This document shows, in pieces, positions 17,863 through 26,177 of a DNA stretch of 64,000 nt (its first letter is position 1; every line of letters begins with the position of its first letter). The translations under genes were made by a program, and so were the position numbers. The notes below the pieces were generated by a model. The model had not been told where the DNA came from and did no database searches. It was given only the letters and a program-made list of their open reading frames with translations. Source of the DNA: Arthrobacter sp. H35-D1 (GTDB taxonomy: Bacteria; Actinomycetota; Actinomycetes; Actinomycetales; Micrococcaceae); the NCBI RefSeq assembly GCF_030063185.1, contig NZ_JASISP010000003.1:201124-265123 (forward strand), read 5' to 3'.

Positions 17863-19210
17863 GGGCGCGGGAACGGACAGGACGGGCGGATCCGCCTCGG
17901 CAGGGACCGGGGCGGCTTCGGTAACGGGGACCGGCGCCGAAACACAAATGCCCTTTAGCACTGTGCATTTGTGGCGGTTGAAAGGGATTAGCTGGGTCTG
18001 GCTGGGCACAGCCGTGGTTTGCATTGCGCTCCTTGCCGTCGGCGCGCCGCTGAACATGGCTTTGTATAATATGGCCCTGCCGTTTGCGCTGGGCATGTCG
18101 ATTCTGCATTCAGCTTCGTTGGGGTTGACTGCTGCCCGCCCGGTGGCAGGGGCGCTTGTCTCGCTGGTTCCGTTAGCCGTCTTGCCTCTTGTCTCGGATC
18201 CCATAGGCGGAGCCCCCATGCCTTTCAGCGTCGTTGCCATGATCACCCAGGTGCTTGTCATCTGCGTGGCCGGGCTGCGCTCGCACTGGATGGTTCCGGC
18301 CGTCGCTTGGCTGGGCAGCGTTATCGTGGGTGTAGTGGCGAACTACTTGACCATGCCGGGCGGGCAGTCGACGGGCGCCCAAACCAATGTTGTTATTTTT
18401 GCCGCAGTGGCTGGCGGGCTCATGATGGCGTCCGTTGTGGCCCAGCAATGGCAGCATTTGCGCGTTGAACTGGCCGCCGAACGAACAGTCAGTGCGGAGG
18501 AACAGTCGCGGCGCCGTTTGGCCGAGGAACGCACGCGCATAGCGCGTGAACTTCACGACGTCGTTGCCCATGGCATGTCGGTGGTGGTGGTTCAGGCAAC
18601 CACGGCCAGCTACCGCCACTCTGGTCTGAGTCCTGAGCTGAAACAAGAGTTCGATGACATTGCCGCGAGCTCCCGGAGGGCCATGATGGAGATGCGCAGC
18701 ATGCTGGGATCCCTGCGCAATGCCGAAGTGGGACGCGAATTGGGTCCCCAGCCCACTCTTGCAGACCTGCCGCAGCTCTTTGCTTCGGCGCGCTCCACCG
18801 GAGTGCGCATCGAGGACCCGGCGCTACCCGATGGTGAGCGCTACGAGATTGGCGAGGTCATAGCCCTGACCACCTACAGAATTGTCCAAGAGGCACTGAG
18901 CAACGTCATCCGGCATGCCCCGGGGGCAAGCGTGCAGGTGGAGTTCACTGTTGAAGCAGGCATGTTGGCCGTGTCGGTGGTCAACTCCAGCTCAGCCGTG
19001 GGTGCGATCATGGCACAGCTGGACAAGGGCCCGCACTTGGGGCAGGGCCTGATAGGAATGCGCGAGCGGGCCGACATTGTGGGCGGTTCGGTGGTCTGCA
19101 CATCCACGGCTGATGGCGGCTTTTCCGTCACTGCACGGCTTCCCATGAGTACCAGCACGGCAAATCCAAAAAATAACAAGGAAAACAGCAAGGGAAGTGC
19201 CCTGCCATGA
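17849..19210 (+). CDS. Sensor histidine kinase, NarL/DesK class
   Basis: A 453-residue membrane kinase. After a Gly/Thr-rich start come about six hydrophobic segments (residues 45-205), a short coiled region, then a HisKA_3 dimerisation domain with the H-box ARELHDVVAHGMSVVVVQ (phospho-His near 236), and a HATPase domain with ALSNVIRHAP and GLIGMRERADIVGG. Input is presumably sensed in the membrane, since no large extracellular domain exists. It overlaps the response-regulator gene by four bases (ATGA), so the two form a cognate pair. Confidence 0.93.
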   Translation: MKMAKGAGTDRTGGSASAGTGAASVTGTGAETQMPFSTVHLWRLKGISWVWLGTAVVCIALLAVGAPLNMALYNMALPFALGMSILHSASLGLTAARPVAGALVSLVPLAVLPLVSDPIGGAPMPFSVVAMITQVLVICVAGLRSHWMVPAVAWLGSVIVGVVANYLTMPGGQSTGAQTNVVIFAAVAGGLMMASVVAQQWQHLRVELAAERTVSAEEQSRRRLAEERTRIARELHDVVAHGMSVVVVQATTASYRHSGLSPELKQEFDDIAASSRRAMMEMRSMLGSLRNAEVGRELGPQPTLADLPQLFASARSTGVRIEDPALPDGERYEIGEVIALTTYRIVQEALSNVIRHAPGASVQVEFTVEAGMLAVSVVNSSSAVGAIMAQLDKGPHLGQGLIGMRERADIVGGSVVCTSTADGGFSVTARLPMSTSTANPKNNKENSKGSALP

Positions 19211-19881
19211 GCATTAAAGTACTTGTTGTCGATGACCAGGCGATGGTCCGCGAAGGATTTGCCGCCCTGTTGGGTGCCCAGGAAGACATTGTTGTGGTGG
19301 GGCAGGCGGAGAACGGCGCCCGGGCAGTTGAGCTGGCAGCCTCCTGTCGTCCCAACGTGGTGCTGATGGACGTTCGCATGCCGGTCATGGACGGGTTGGA
19401 AGCCGCACGGCAAATTCTCGCGAGCACGCCGGACCCCGAGGAGGACGCACCCCACGTCCTCATGCTGACGACCTTCGACGTCGATGACTACATCTATGAT
19501 GCGCTGCGCCTGGGCGCCAGCGGGTTCCTGCTCAAGGATGCACTGGCGGAAGAACTGGTGGCAGCGGTGCGGATCGTGGCATCCGGGGAAGGGCTGCTTG
19601 CCCCTTCAGTCACCAAGCGGCTGATTGAACAGTTCGCCGTGTCGGCGGTCCGTCCGGTGCTTTCCCGCGACCGGCTTGCCTGTCTCACCGACCGGGAACT
19701 TGAAGTGATGAGGCTCGTTGGCAGGGGCTTCTCGAACCAGGAGATTGCCGCGCAGCTGTTCATCGCACAACAGACAGTCAAGACACACGTCAGCAAAATT
19801 TTGACGAAACTTGGCCTGCGGGACAGGGTGCAGGCCGTGGTCCTGTCCTATGAGACGGGTTTGGTTGAGCCCGGCGCTTGA
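19207..19881 (+). CDS. Response regulator, NarL/FixJ class
   Basis: A 224-residue regulator with an N-terminal receiver domain (phospho-Asp55 in VLMDVRMPVMDG, conserved Thr in LTTFD, Lys in FLLKDA) and a C-terminal LuxR-type helix-turn-helix (LTDRELEVMRLVGRGFSNQE, then QQTVKTHVSKIL). It is the partner of the overlapping sensor kinase. The regulon is unknown; nearby genes give no clear target. Its last 34 bases overlap the tail of a broken gene on the other strand. Confidence 0.95.
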   Translation: MSIKVLVVDDQAMVREGFAALLGAQEDIVVVGQAENGARAVELAASCRPNVVLMDVRMPVMDGLEAARQILASTPDPEEDAPHVLMLTTFDVDDYIYDALRLGASGFLLKDALAEELVAAVRIVASGEGLLAPSVTKRLIEQFAVSAVRPVLSRDRLACLTDRELEVMRLVGRGFSNQEIAAQLFIAQQTVKTHVSKILTKLGLRDRVQAVVLSYETGLVEPGA

Positions 19882-20420
19882 AAAATGTACCAAACCTTCC
19901 TGACGGAGGGGGAATCGTCGGCGGCGTTGACAATGGCGGCACCCAGGGTGAGGGACTTCGCGATGGTGGCATCGACGCCGTGCGTCTGGAAATACACATG
20001 CCAGCTGGAAGGTGTCCCGTGGGGCAGGAAGGCGGCTGCACCCATGATGCCGGCCAGTTCCCTCTCGCCGTCGCCGGGGTTGGTGTCGCGGGACTTGGGA
20101 GTGCAGCTCATGCCGCGCAGCCGCACCGTCTTCTTCATGGGCCTGGAACCCAGCATGGGCGCCAGATCCCCACAGCCCCGTCGAAGCCTCGCCGGGGTCA
20201 CCAACATGGCTATTTTGCCCTGTTCGGGGACGTCCAGGGGCTGCAAATAGACGATGGAGCCGGCGTTCTTGGCAGCTTCGATGGGCTTGACAATGTTGTC
20301 CACGCCCAGGTGGGTGCTCCACCCAAACAGGGCGGCGTAAAACTCATGCGACTTCTTCAAATCAGAGGTCGTCAGATCAATCCAGTACGGGGCTCCGGCG
20401 GGAGTTCGCTGGGGGTTCAT
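19848..20420 (-). pseudogene. Broken two-domain VOC (glyoxalase-like) gene
   Basis: From ATG 20420 the frame begins like a standard VOC protein (PYWIDLTTSDLKKSHEFYAA, LFGW). It then jumps to the end of the first domain (DNIVKPIEAAKNAGSIVYLQ), so about 60 residues are missing. Near 20195 the family text continues in a second frame (STGLWGSGAHAGFQAHEEDG), then returns to the first (ELAGIMGAAAFLPHG, SSWHVYF). The end shifts frame again near 19930. One deletion and at least three frameshifts make a functional product unlikely. The C-terminus runs into the response-regulator gene. Confidence 0.75.
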
Positions 20421-20498
20421 GGCCGCTCCAGACGATGTCATGGGATTGGTGCACGCAAAGGGAAGATTATGCTGCGTGCGGGGGCCCGGCAAGAGCAA

Positions 20499-20560
20499 AA
20501 AAAGCGCCTGCCGGCTGAATTGCCCATGAAAATGGCAGAAATCAGCAGCAGGCGCTTTTT
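20499..20560. terminator. Terminator-like inverted repeat downstream of yajQ
   Basis: AAAAAGCGCCTGC at 20499-20511 pairs with GCAGGCGCTTTTT at 20548-20560, with A/T runs on both outer sides and a 36-nt loop. It could end transcription in either direction; it lies 40 bp past the yajQ-type stop. Confidence 0.65.
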
Positions 20561-20599
20561 GGTTCGTGCGGGGGCTTCGCGGCCCAGTGGCGTTGCGTT

Positions 20600-21088
20600 T
20601 TAGCGCATGTTCACGAACTGCAGGTCGGCGTCCTCAAACTTGCGCAGCATGGCCATAACGTCCTGAAGGTCGTCACGGCTCTTGGAGCTCACGCGCAGTT
20701 CATCGCCCTGAATGGTGGACTTGACACCCTTGGGGCCTTCATCGCGGATGAGCTTGTTGATCTTCTTGGCCACGTCCTGGGCAATGCCTTCCACGATCTC
20801 GGCCTCGATGCGGTACTCCTTGCCTGACGCGAAGGGCTCCCCGGCATCCAGGGACTTCAAGGAAATGCCGCGCTTGATCAGTTTGGACTCAAAAACGTCC
20901 ATGACAGCCAAGACGCGCTCTTCGGAGTTGGCCTTGAGCAGGATCTTCTCGCCACTGAAGTCGATCTCGGCGCCAATGCCCTTGAAGTCGTAGCGCTGGG
21001 CCACTTCCTTCTGGGCTTGGTGCAAGGCGTTGGCTACCTCCTGCTTATCCACTTTGCTGACGACGTCGAACGTTGACTCACTAGCCAT
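20600..21088 (-). CDS. YajQ-family nucleotide-binding protein
   Basis: A 162-residue protein covering the entire YajQ/DUF520 family, which has two ferredoxin-like halves. Typical segments are STFDVVSKVDKQEVANALHQ at the start, RYDFKG, the middle KRGISLKSLDAGEP and the end LRKFEDADLQFVN. Members bind nucleotides, and in Xanthomonas a YajQ protein binds cyclic di-GMP; that role is not established for actinobacteria. It has a single-gene transcript with its own terminator-like hairpin. Confidence 0.95.
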   Translation of the reverse strand: MASESTFDVVSKVDKQEVANALHQAQKEVAQRYDFKGIGAEIDFSGEKILLKANSEERVLAVMDVFESKLIKRGISLKSLDAGEPFASGKEYRIEAEIVEGIAQDVAKKINKLIRDEGPKGVKSTIQGDELRVSSKSRDDLQDVMAMLRKFEDADLQFVNMR

Positions 21089-21279
21089 GGTTCCTCCACT
21101 TGCTTGGAAATTCGGGCGGTTGATTTGCCTCCTAGCCTAGCTGGCCCCGGGCCCGTGGTGTTTTTTCATCCGGTGGCGTGCCGCTCACAGTCACCTCCAA
21201 GGATTTCTCCGGCGCCCGCACATTTGTACCGGGCATAGTAGTGGATGTGAGACAGACTGCATCAGGAGGACCAAAGACG

Positions 21280-21636
21280 ATGGCCGAAAGCACCGATCCT
21301 GCACTTGCCGCCTTGCCGGCAATGCCACACGACGGGGCCGCGACGCTCGGCTCCGCAAGCTCCCGGTCAGGTCGAGGACGGAAAACCGTGGGAACAGCCG
21401 TCGCGGCCGTGACCTTGGCTGCCATGACAGCGTTGGGCGGGCCCACCTTGGTGGGCGGGCCGGCAGCCAGTCTTGACCCGGGCAGCATCATCGGCTCACC
21501 GCCTAATTCCGCGTCCTCGCGCATCGCGGGTGTCGACGACGACATGGCCAGGGCCGTGGCGTTGGAACAGATCACTCCCGAACAGGCTGCGTTCCTGAAA
21601 AACCAGCTGGTCAGGCGGATTCAAACGGACGTCTAG
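21280..21636 (+). CDS. Hypothetical small protein with one hydrophobic segment
   Basis: A 118-residue protein that I do not recognise. AGGAGGA at 21263-21269 precedes ATG 21280 by about ten bases. The N-terminal 30 residues are Ala/Pro-rich. A basic patch (RSGRGRK) leads into a hydrophobic segment (AVAAVTLAAMTALGG, about residues 45-60), then a Gly/Pro/Ser-rich part and a short helical tail (DMARAVALEQITPEQAAFLK). Single-pass membrane or secreted localisation is possible. It is followed by tRNA-Tyr. Confidence 0.5.
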   Translation: MAESTDPALAALPAMPHDGAATLGSASSRSGRGRKTVGTAVAAVTLAAMTALGGPTLVGGPAASLDPGSIIGSPPNSASSRIAGVDDDMARAVALEQITPEQAAFLKNQLVRRIQTDV

Positions 21637-21781
21637 CGACTGCACAAGCCGCAGCCGGGCAAAGCAATTTTGGTGCGACCGAGCCCTCGATTCGATTCTT
21701 GGACAAATTCCTTGTATTGTTTTACTGCTTCCACTTGTTGGGTGCGAAAGCCGAATCCGTTGTTTGGGGTTTGGTGGCCAT

Positions 21782-21866
21782 GGCAGATTACCCGAGTGGC
21801 CAAAGGGGGCTGACTGTAAATCAGCTGGCAACGCCTTCACTGGTTCGAATCCAGTATCTGCCACCA
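21782..21866 (+). tRNA. tRNA-Tyr (anticodon GTA)
   Basis: The acceptor arms GGCAGAT (21782-21788) and ATCTGCC (21856-21862) pair. The anticodon loop CTGTAAA gives GTA inside the stem GCTGA/TCAGC. A long variable arm, expected for tRNA-Tyr, and a GGTTCGAATCC T-arm follow. CCA is encoded at 21864-21866. A terminator comes 10 bases later. Confidence 0.97.
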
Positions 21867-21875
21867 AAACGGGAC

Positions 21876-21916
21876 AGCCCGGAACCTCGCGTGAAAGCGC
21901 AGGTTCCGGGCTTTTT
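21876..21916 (+). terminator. Terminator of tRNA-Tyr
   Basis: AGCCCGGAACCT at 21876-21887 pairs perfectly with AGGTTCCGGGCT at 21901-21912 and is followed by a T-run, a classical intrinsic terminator. Confidence 0.93.
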
Positions 21917-22180
21917 CGTGCTTGGACAGTTCCGCTGCAGCTCTGGGGGTTAGCGGCCAAAATGTGTGTACAGCCCGGGCGTGTCAACGACTGCTGCAGC
22001 TGTGGTGATTCGCTGCAGGTATTTCCGGGCGCGGATCACCACACCTGTGTCAACTTTGGCAATGGACCCGCTTTGGCAGGCCGGCTTCATTGTGCGCCGC
22101 GCAGCCGGTGATCCGGCATGCGGGCCACGACCGGATTGCTCCCACCAGAAACCTTGGCCAAAGCGAACTACAGTTAAGGC

Positions 22181-22855
22181 ATGGAATACCTGGTGCCGCT
22201 GCTGATCGTGCTCGTTGTTGTCGTAGTCGTTGTGGTGGGATCACGGATCATGGGCAAGCGAAACCGGAACGCGGCGGAACCCGTGAAGGACGGTTCGGCA
22301 CCCCCGAAACCCCTCCGCAGGGGCAAGGGCCGTGAAATTACCCGGGAAGTCGCAGTAGAAGCCGGGGCACGGCTCACTCCCGAATCCCACCAGCTGGTCT
22401 ATTCGCTCATTGCCCAGCGCCAGATTCTCAATGCGGTGAAGGAATATCGTAAGGCCACTCGCTTGGGCTTGGGTGATTCGGCCGCAGCCGTGGCGGCGTT
22501 GGCACAGTTCCCACAGCCCACGGCAGAACCGGCGCAGCCCACGGCAGAGCCTGCCCAGCCCACGACAAATGAGGCCGCGCTGACGGTGGAGGACATCATC
22601 AAGGCGGCACCGGAAGCAGGGACGAAGCCGGCCGGGGTACCCAATGCTTACCGGTACAGGGCCATAGTCTCCCAAGGCGAAGAGATTCGAGAAGTTGCCA
22701 GCACCCGCCTGAACGAAGAGGTCTTCCGCCACATCCGCGAACTGGCACAGTCGGGGGACCACGAAAGCGCAGCCCGCTTGCTGCGCGACCATTCCGATAT
22801 TGGCGAGACCGAAGCCAACGAATTTGTCTCCATGATCGGGACCGAAGAGCAGTAG
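22181..22855 (+). CDS. Hypothetical membrane-anchored protein with PTAEPAQ repeats
   Basis: A 224-residue protein of unknown function. A very hydrophobic N-terminal helix (residues 3-22, including a run of Val) is followed by a basic stretch (MGKRNRN, RRGKGRE), so the bulk is probably cytoplasmic. Residues 65-90 form a helical segment (ESHQLVYSLIAQRQILNAVK) and recur in style near the C-terminus (HIRELAQSGDHESAARLLRD). Between them lies a Pro/Ala linker with PTAEPAQ repeats. The two helical units could be short ligand- or protein-binding repeats; this is speculation. Confidence 0.65.
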   Translation: MEYLVPLLIVLVVVVVVVVGSRIMGKRNRNAAEPVKDGSAPPKPLRRGKGREITREVAVEAGARLTPESHQLVYSLIAQRQILNAVKEYRKATRLGLGDSAAAVAALAQFPQPTAEPAQPTAEPAQPTTNEAALTVEDIIKAAPEAGTKPAGVPNAYRYRAIVSQGEEIREVASTRLNEEVFRHIRELAQSGDHESAARLLRDHSDIGETEANEFVSMIGTEEQ

Positions 22856-22930
22856 TTGTCGATTCACACGACGCTATAGGTGGTCTTTGAATTATCCACT
22901 GTTGGCTTGGCCTTGCTCCTTGGGGGAGAA

Positions 22931-23459
22931 ATGAACTCAATTCTGCGTACGCCCTGTGCCGCCAGCTCATGCCCGGAATCACCGCTCCGGCGCTTGTGGC
23001 TCCGCTTGCCGGCATCCCGGCTCCGGCCCAAGCGCAGCGCCACTCCGGCAAGGCTTGGAGCAAGACCGGCACGCTGACGGCAACTGTGTATTTCGATGCC
23101 GACGGAGCAGCCCCCAACAAGGCGGTCCGAACGTTCAAGAGCGGCTCCACCGGGTACTTGAAGACGACATTCCCCGCGACGACCTCCGAAAATGGTCGAT
23201 CCGATGGGCCAAGCAGGGCAGTATTGCAGCAGCGTCCAGTGGACAGAAATACGTGAAAGTTGTGCCAGCACCAAAACCCGCCACGTCAAAGCCCTCCAGC
23301 AAATGGAACTGCCCCTCGTGGGCTCCCATCAAGGGCTACGCCCCGAGCAAGATTTACCATCTCAAGGGCCAGCGGTTCTGCACCAGGACAACTCCGAAAA
23401 TTTGTTTCAGCACCGAAGCCGCAGCCAGGAAAGCCGGCTACCGGAAATCCAAGGTCTGA
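22931..23459 (+). pseudogene. Broken secreted sunset-domain protein gene
   Basis: A good ribosome site precedes ATG 22931. The signal-peptide-like text begins in one frame (MNSILRT), continues in a second (GITAPALVAPLAGIPAPAQA, then GTLTATVYFDADGA), and after about 23190 the family text resumes in a third (GQKYVKVV, then CPSWAPIKGYAPSKIYH and CFSTEAAARKAGYRKSK). The last part matches the sunset domain, a short C-terminal domain of secreted actinobacterial proteins. At least two frameshifts separate the pieces. A strong terminator follows immediately, marking the end of the ancestral gene. Confidence 0.7.
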
Positions 23460-23477
23460 TTCCCGGCAGCTCCGAAC

Positions 23478-23520
23478 AAAAAAGTTGCCCGAACCCTGCA
23501 AGGGATCGGGCAACTTTTTT
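23478..23520 (+). terminator. Intrinsic terminator after the sunset-domain remnant
   Basis: AAAAAAGTTGCCCGA at 23478-23492 pairs perfectly with TCGGGCAACTTTTTT at 23506-23520, giving A and T runs on either side. It works in both orientations and would also serve the gene ending at 23533. Confidence 0.92.
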
Positions 23521-23532
23521 CAACAGCTCGGA

Positions 23533-23799
23533 TCAGCCAGCCTGTTCTTCGCTTTCCAGCACAAAGCCGTCCTGGTGGTGGATGAGCTGGCGGCCCAAAC
23601 CGGAGTCGAGCTGAATCCACAAGCATTGGCGATCGCGGGACAGCGTCTCAACTCGGCCGGATAGGCGCCAGCCGCGCTCGTTGACAAGCGCAACGGGCTC
23701 GTTCTTGGCCAAAACGGGCCAAACGTCATGCGTGGCGGGATTGGTGAAGGTCTGGTTGTGCGTGGGACGGGTCATGGTTTCTCCTGGTGTGAAAGTCAT
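23533..23799 (-). CDS. Hypothetical small soluble protein
   Basis: An 88-residue protein I do not recognise. It is compact and mixed in composition (HDVWPVLAKNEPVALVNERG, RLSGRVETLSRDRQCLWIQL, GRQLIHHQDGFVLES), which suggests a small beta-rich fold. Two starts are plausible: ATG 23799 with AAGGA seven bases upstream, and ATG 23775 with AGGAG five bases upstream, giving 80 residues. It ends next to a bidirectional terminator. No function is claimed. Confidence 0.6.
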   Translation of the reverse strand: MTFTPGETMTRPTHNQTFTNPATHDVWPVLAKNEPVALVNERGWRLSGRVETLSRDRQCLWIQLDSGLGRQLIHHQDGFVLESEEQAG

Positions 23800-24216
23800 C
23801 GCTGCTTCCTTTTCTGTAGTCAATACTGCCAGTATGCACGCTCCGGGTGAACTGCCTGTGAACTGCATGTGTCTATGTGGGGACTGCGGGTTAAAGCCCG
23901 ACGGCGGAACCTGGGCGGGTGCCTCGCCAACCCGGGTGCCGCCGTCGTCCATGATTCTCATGTTGCTGCCACTCATCCGCGATGGAATGGCGGCGCCCAG
24001 CAGCGTTGCGCCCAGTCCGGTTGCGAGGGTGGACCGGGCCGGAATTCGCATTTCACCCGGTCCGTCGCACGTGAGCGCAACGGGTTCTGATGGCGGGCCG
24101 GTCAACCCCGAATGGAGGCAATGTCAACGGTGGATGACCGGAGTCCGCACTAATTCCCACTCACGCGGTAAGCGAAATATCCGGCGGGGAACTGTACCCT
24201 GACGTACCGTGGAGAC
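23800..24216. other. 417-bp region without a convincing gene
   Basis: Open frames exist here on both strands, but none has a ribosome site with plausible protein composition. A hairpin at 23899-23947 (arms beginning CGACGGCGGAACC) resembles the katA terminator stem. The thioredoxin promoter must lie in the last part. I see nothing else. Confidence 0.5.
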
Positions 24217-24633
24217 ATGGCTACAGTTGAAATCACCACGGAAAATTTCGGTCCCACCATCGAAGGCAACGACATTGTGTTCGTTGATTTTTGGGCAACC
24301 TGGTGCCAGCCCTGCGTAGGGTTTGCGCCCACCTTTGAAGCTGCTTCGGAAAAGCACGACGACGTCGTGTTCGCCAAGGTGGACACCGAGGCCCAGCAGG
24401 CGCTCGCGGCCGAGGCAAACATCACCTCGATCCCCACCCTGATGGCCTTCAGGGAAAAGGTGCTGGTGTTTGCCCAGCCGGGTGCCCTGAACGGAACACA
24501 GCTCGATTCCGTCATCGACGCGGTCAAGGCACTTGACATGGCAGAAGTGCATGCGGCAGTGGCTGCCAAGGAAAACGAAGGCGACACCGCCAGCGAAGGC
24601 GACACCGCCAGCGAAGGCGACACCGCAAAGTAG
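24217..24633 (+). CDS. Thioredoxin with CQPC active site and acidic repeat tail
   Basis: A 138-residue cytoplasmic thioredoxin. The fold is complete through residue 110: VFVDFWATWCQPC with redox cysteines 30 and 33, KVDTEAQQALA, and the cis-proline in ITSIPTLMAF. The dipeptide between the cysteines is Gln-Pro instead of the standard Gly-Pro, which should shift redox potential and partner choice. After residue 115 a tail with three EGDTAS-type repeats extends beyond normal thioredoxins. It is monocistronic and is followed by a terminator-like hairpin. Confidence 0.93.
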   Translation: MATVEITTENFGPTIEGNDIVFVDFWATWCQPCVGFAPTFEAASEKHDDVVFAKVDTEAQQALAAEANITSIPTLMAFREKVLVFAQPGALNGTQLDSVIDAVKALDMAEVHAAVAAKENEGDTASEGDTASEGDTAK

Positions 24634-24645
24634 CATTCCCGCTCC

Positions 24646-24686
24646 GTTGGAGCTGGTGAAGCCCCACGGGCATCACCAGCTCCAAC
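24646..24686 (+). terminator. Thioredoxin gene terminator
   Basis: GTTGGAGCTGGTGA at 24646-24659 pairs perfectly with TCACCAGCTCCAAC at 24673-24686 across a 13-nt loop. The T-run is weak. Confidence 0.75.
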
Positions 24687-24718
24687 GTGTTTAACGGGCT
24701 GGGGCTTAACGGGCGGGG

Positions 24719-24997
24719 CTAGCTGCGCACCAGCTTGACCGGTTCGGCCAGCAAGGCGCTCAGGGACTCGTTCAAGTCCTGCACGGCGATGCCGTTGCCG
24801 TGCTTGGCAAGGTCCGCCGCCGAGGCCCACTGCTCGGTCAAGACAATCTTTTCTTCCGCTTCTTCGGTGATTTCGTATTGGATGCAGCCGGCCTCTTCCA
24901 CGACCTGCTCGATGGCAATCTCGAGGGCGAGCTTCACACGGAAGAATTCGCCCTCGTTGGGGATGAAAGTGGCCTGTAGGTTGATGATGTCGCTCAT
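24719..24997 (-). CDS. ABM-domain monooxygenase (putative quinol monooxygenase)
   Basis: A 92-residue protein that forms a single antibiotic-biosynthesis-monooxygenase (ABM) domain of the ferredoxin-like dimeric alpha-beta barrel class. The central EEAGCIQYEITEEAEEK and VLTEQWASAADLAKHGNG segments are typical. Family members act without cofactor on quinols or other small aromatics; YgiN is one example. Substrate here is unknown. It lies convergent to the thioredoxin gene. Confidence 0.85.
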   Translation of the reverse strand: MSDIINLQATFIPNEGEFFRVKLALEIAIEQVVEEAGCIQYEITEEAEEKIVLTEQWASAADLAKHGNGIAVQDLNESLSALLAEPVKLVRS

Positions 24998-25069
24998 GGA
25001 GCCAGCCTAGGCGATGTGGCCGCGGGGTGGGGAAGCCGTTCCGCTCTGTGAACGCCTGCGGCAAGCCGG

Positions 25070-26023
25070 TTAGTGCCCGCGGTGGTCTTGGATGGTCATG
25101 CGCGGCCCAAAGGCAGGTTTCCGGAATCCGCTCAAATACAGCATTCGCACCACGCGCTGCCGGTGTCCGTGCCACGGCTCGAGCAGCTCGAGCATGCCGG
25201 CATCATCCACGGGTTTCCCCGCCAGGGCCCAGCCCACATAGGCGGCCAGGTGATAGTCGCCCACGGCCACCTGGTCGGCGTCGCCATGCGTGCGCTGGGT
25301 GGTTTCCGCCGCCGTCCACACACCAATGCCGGGGATGCTCTGCATCTTTGCTGCCGCCTGAGTTGCCGGCAGCTTGGCCAGCCGTTCCAAGCCCGACGCC
25401 GAACCGGCCACCCGCATGACCGTTGCCGAACGCTGTGGCCCAACACCTGCCTGATGCCACGCCCAGGAGGGAATCATGGCCCATTGCCGGGGAGTGGGGG
25501 CCACCATCAGGTCTACCGGGATGGCCGGATCCGTGCCGATCCCCGGGGCCGGGGTGCCGAACTTCTGCACCAGTGTTGCGTACCCGCGGCGAGCCTCCGC
25601 CGACGTGACCTTTTGTTCCAGCACGGCAGGGATGAGGGCATCAACCACGCGCCGGGTGGAGGGCAGGCGCACTGCCGGGTGCCGGCGTCGTGCTTCCTTG
25701 ACGCAGTGGGGGAGGGAATCCGCGAATCCGGGGGAGTCGAAGTGGGACCAGTCGTCGTGCGCTCCGAGCAGCCCGGGGGCGCCGGTGAGGGCATGGTCCG
25801 CGCCGGGGCCCCAGGCGCGGGCGTGCAGTTCGCTGCCTCGTTGGGAGATCCCCAGCGTTGCGGGGCCGTCCGGGGTGTTGAAGGCGAGCCAAGCGGTGCC
25901 GGATGCGACCATGACTGTCTTGTCGGCGGGGCCCCGGCCGATGATGTCCAATGTCTGCGGCAGGGAATAGGGGCCCTCCGCGTCCCAGACCAGAGTGCGG
26001 CCGGTGAGTGCTGTGGCGGTCAT
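25070..26023 (-). CDS. AlkA-like DNA glycosylase (HhH-GPD family)
   Basis: A 317-residue base-excision repair protein. The C-terminal half has the helix-hairpin-helix IPGIGVWTAAE (residues 230-240) and the catalytic-aspartate segment VAVGDYHLA (D256). The middle has LIPAVLEQKVTSAEA, the HhH-GPD signature. Such enzymes excise alkylated purines. I start at ATG 26023; the open frame extends 71 codons further but with low-complexity text. It is separated from the anion permease gene by about 150 bp and read in the same direction. Confidence 0.88.
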   Translation of the reverse strand: MTATALTGRTLVWDAEGPYSLPQTLDIIGRGPADKTVMVASGTAWLAFNTPDGPATLGISQRGSELHARAWGPGADHALTGAPGLLGAHDDWSHFDSPGFADSLPHCVKEARRRHPAVRLPSTRRVVDALIPAVLEQKVTSAEARRGYATLVQKFGTPAPGIGTDPAIPVDLMVAPTPRQWAMIPSWAWHQAGVGPQRSATVMRVAGSASGLERLAKLPATQAAAKMQSIPGIGVWTAAETTQRTHGDADQVAVGDYHLAAYVGWALAGKPVDDAGMLELLEPWHGHRQRVVRMLYLSGFRKPAFGPRMTIQDHRGH

Positions 26024-26177
26024 GACTCCATGGTCGCACGCGCAGCTGACAGTGGGCGCGGGCTCGGACCACCCGGGAGCAGCGCCGCCTGCTGGGTCCC
26101 ATCGCGCGGGAACTGGCGGACTAAACCCGGCCATCCGGCGTCGTGCGTGGGAAAGGAACGCCGGAAAGGCAGCGTCG

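Noticed and set aside
23800-24216. Additional genes upstream of thioredoxin
   Set aside because: Open frames lack ribosome sites and protein-like composition on either strand.
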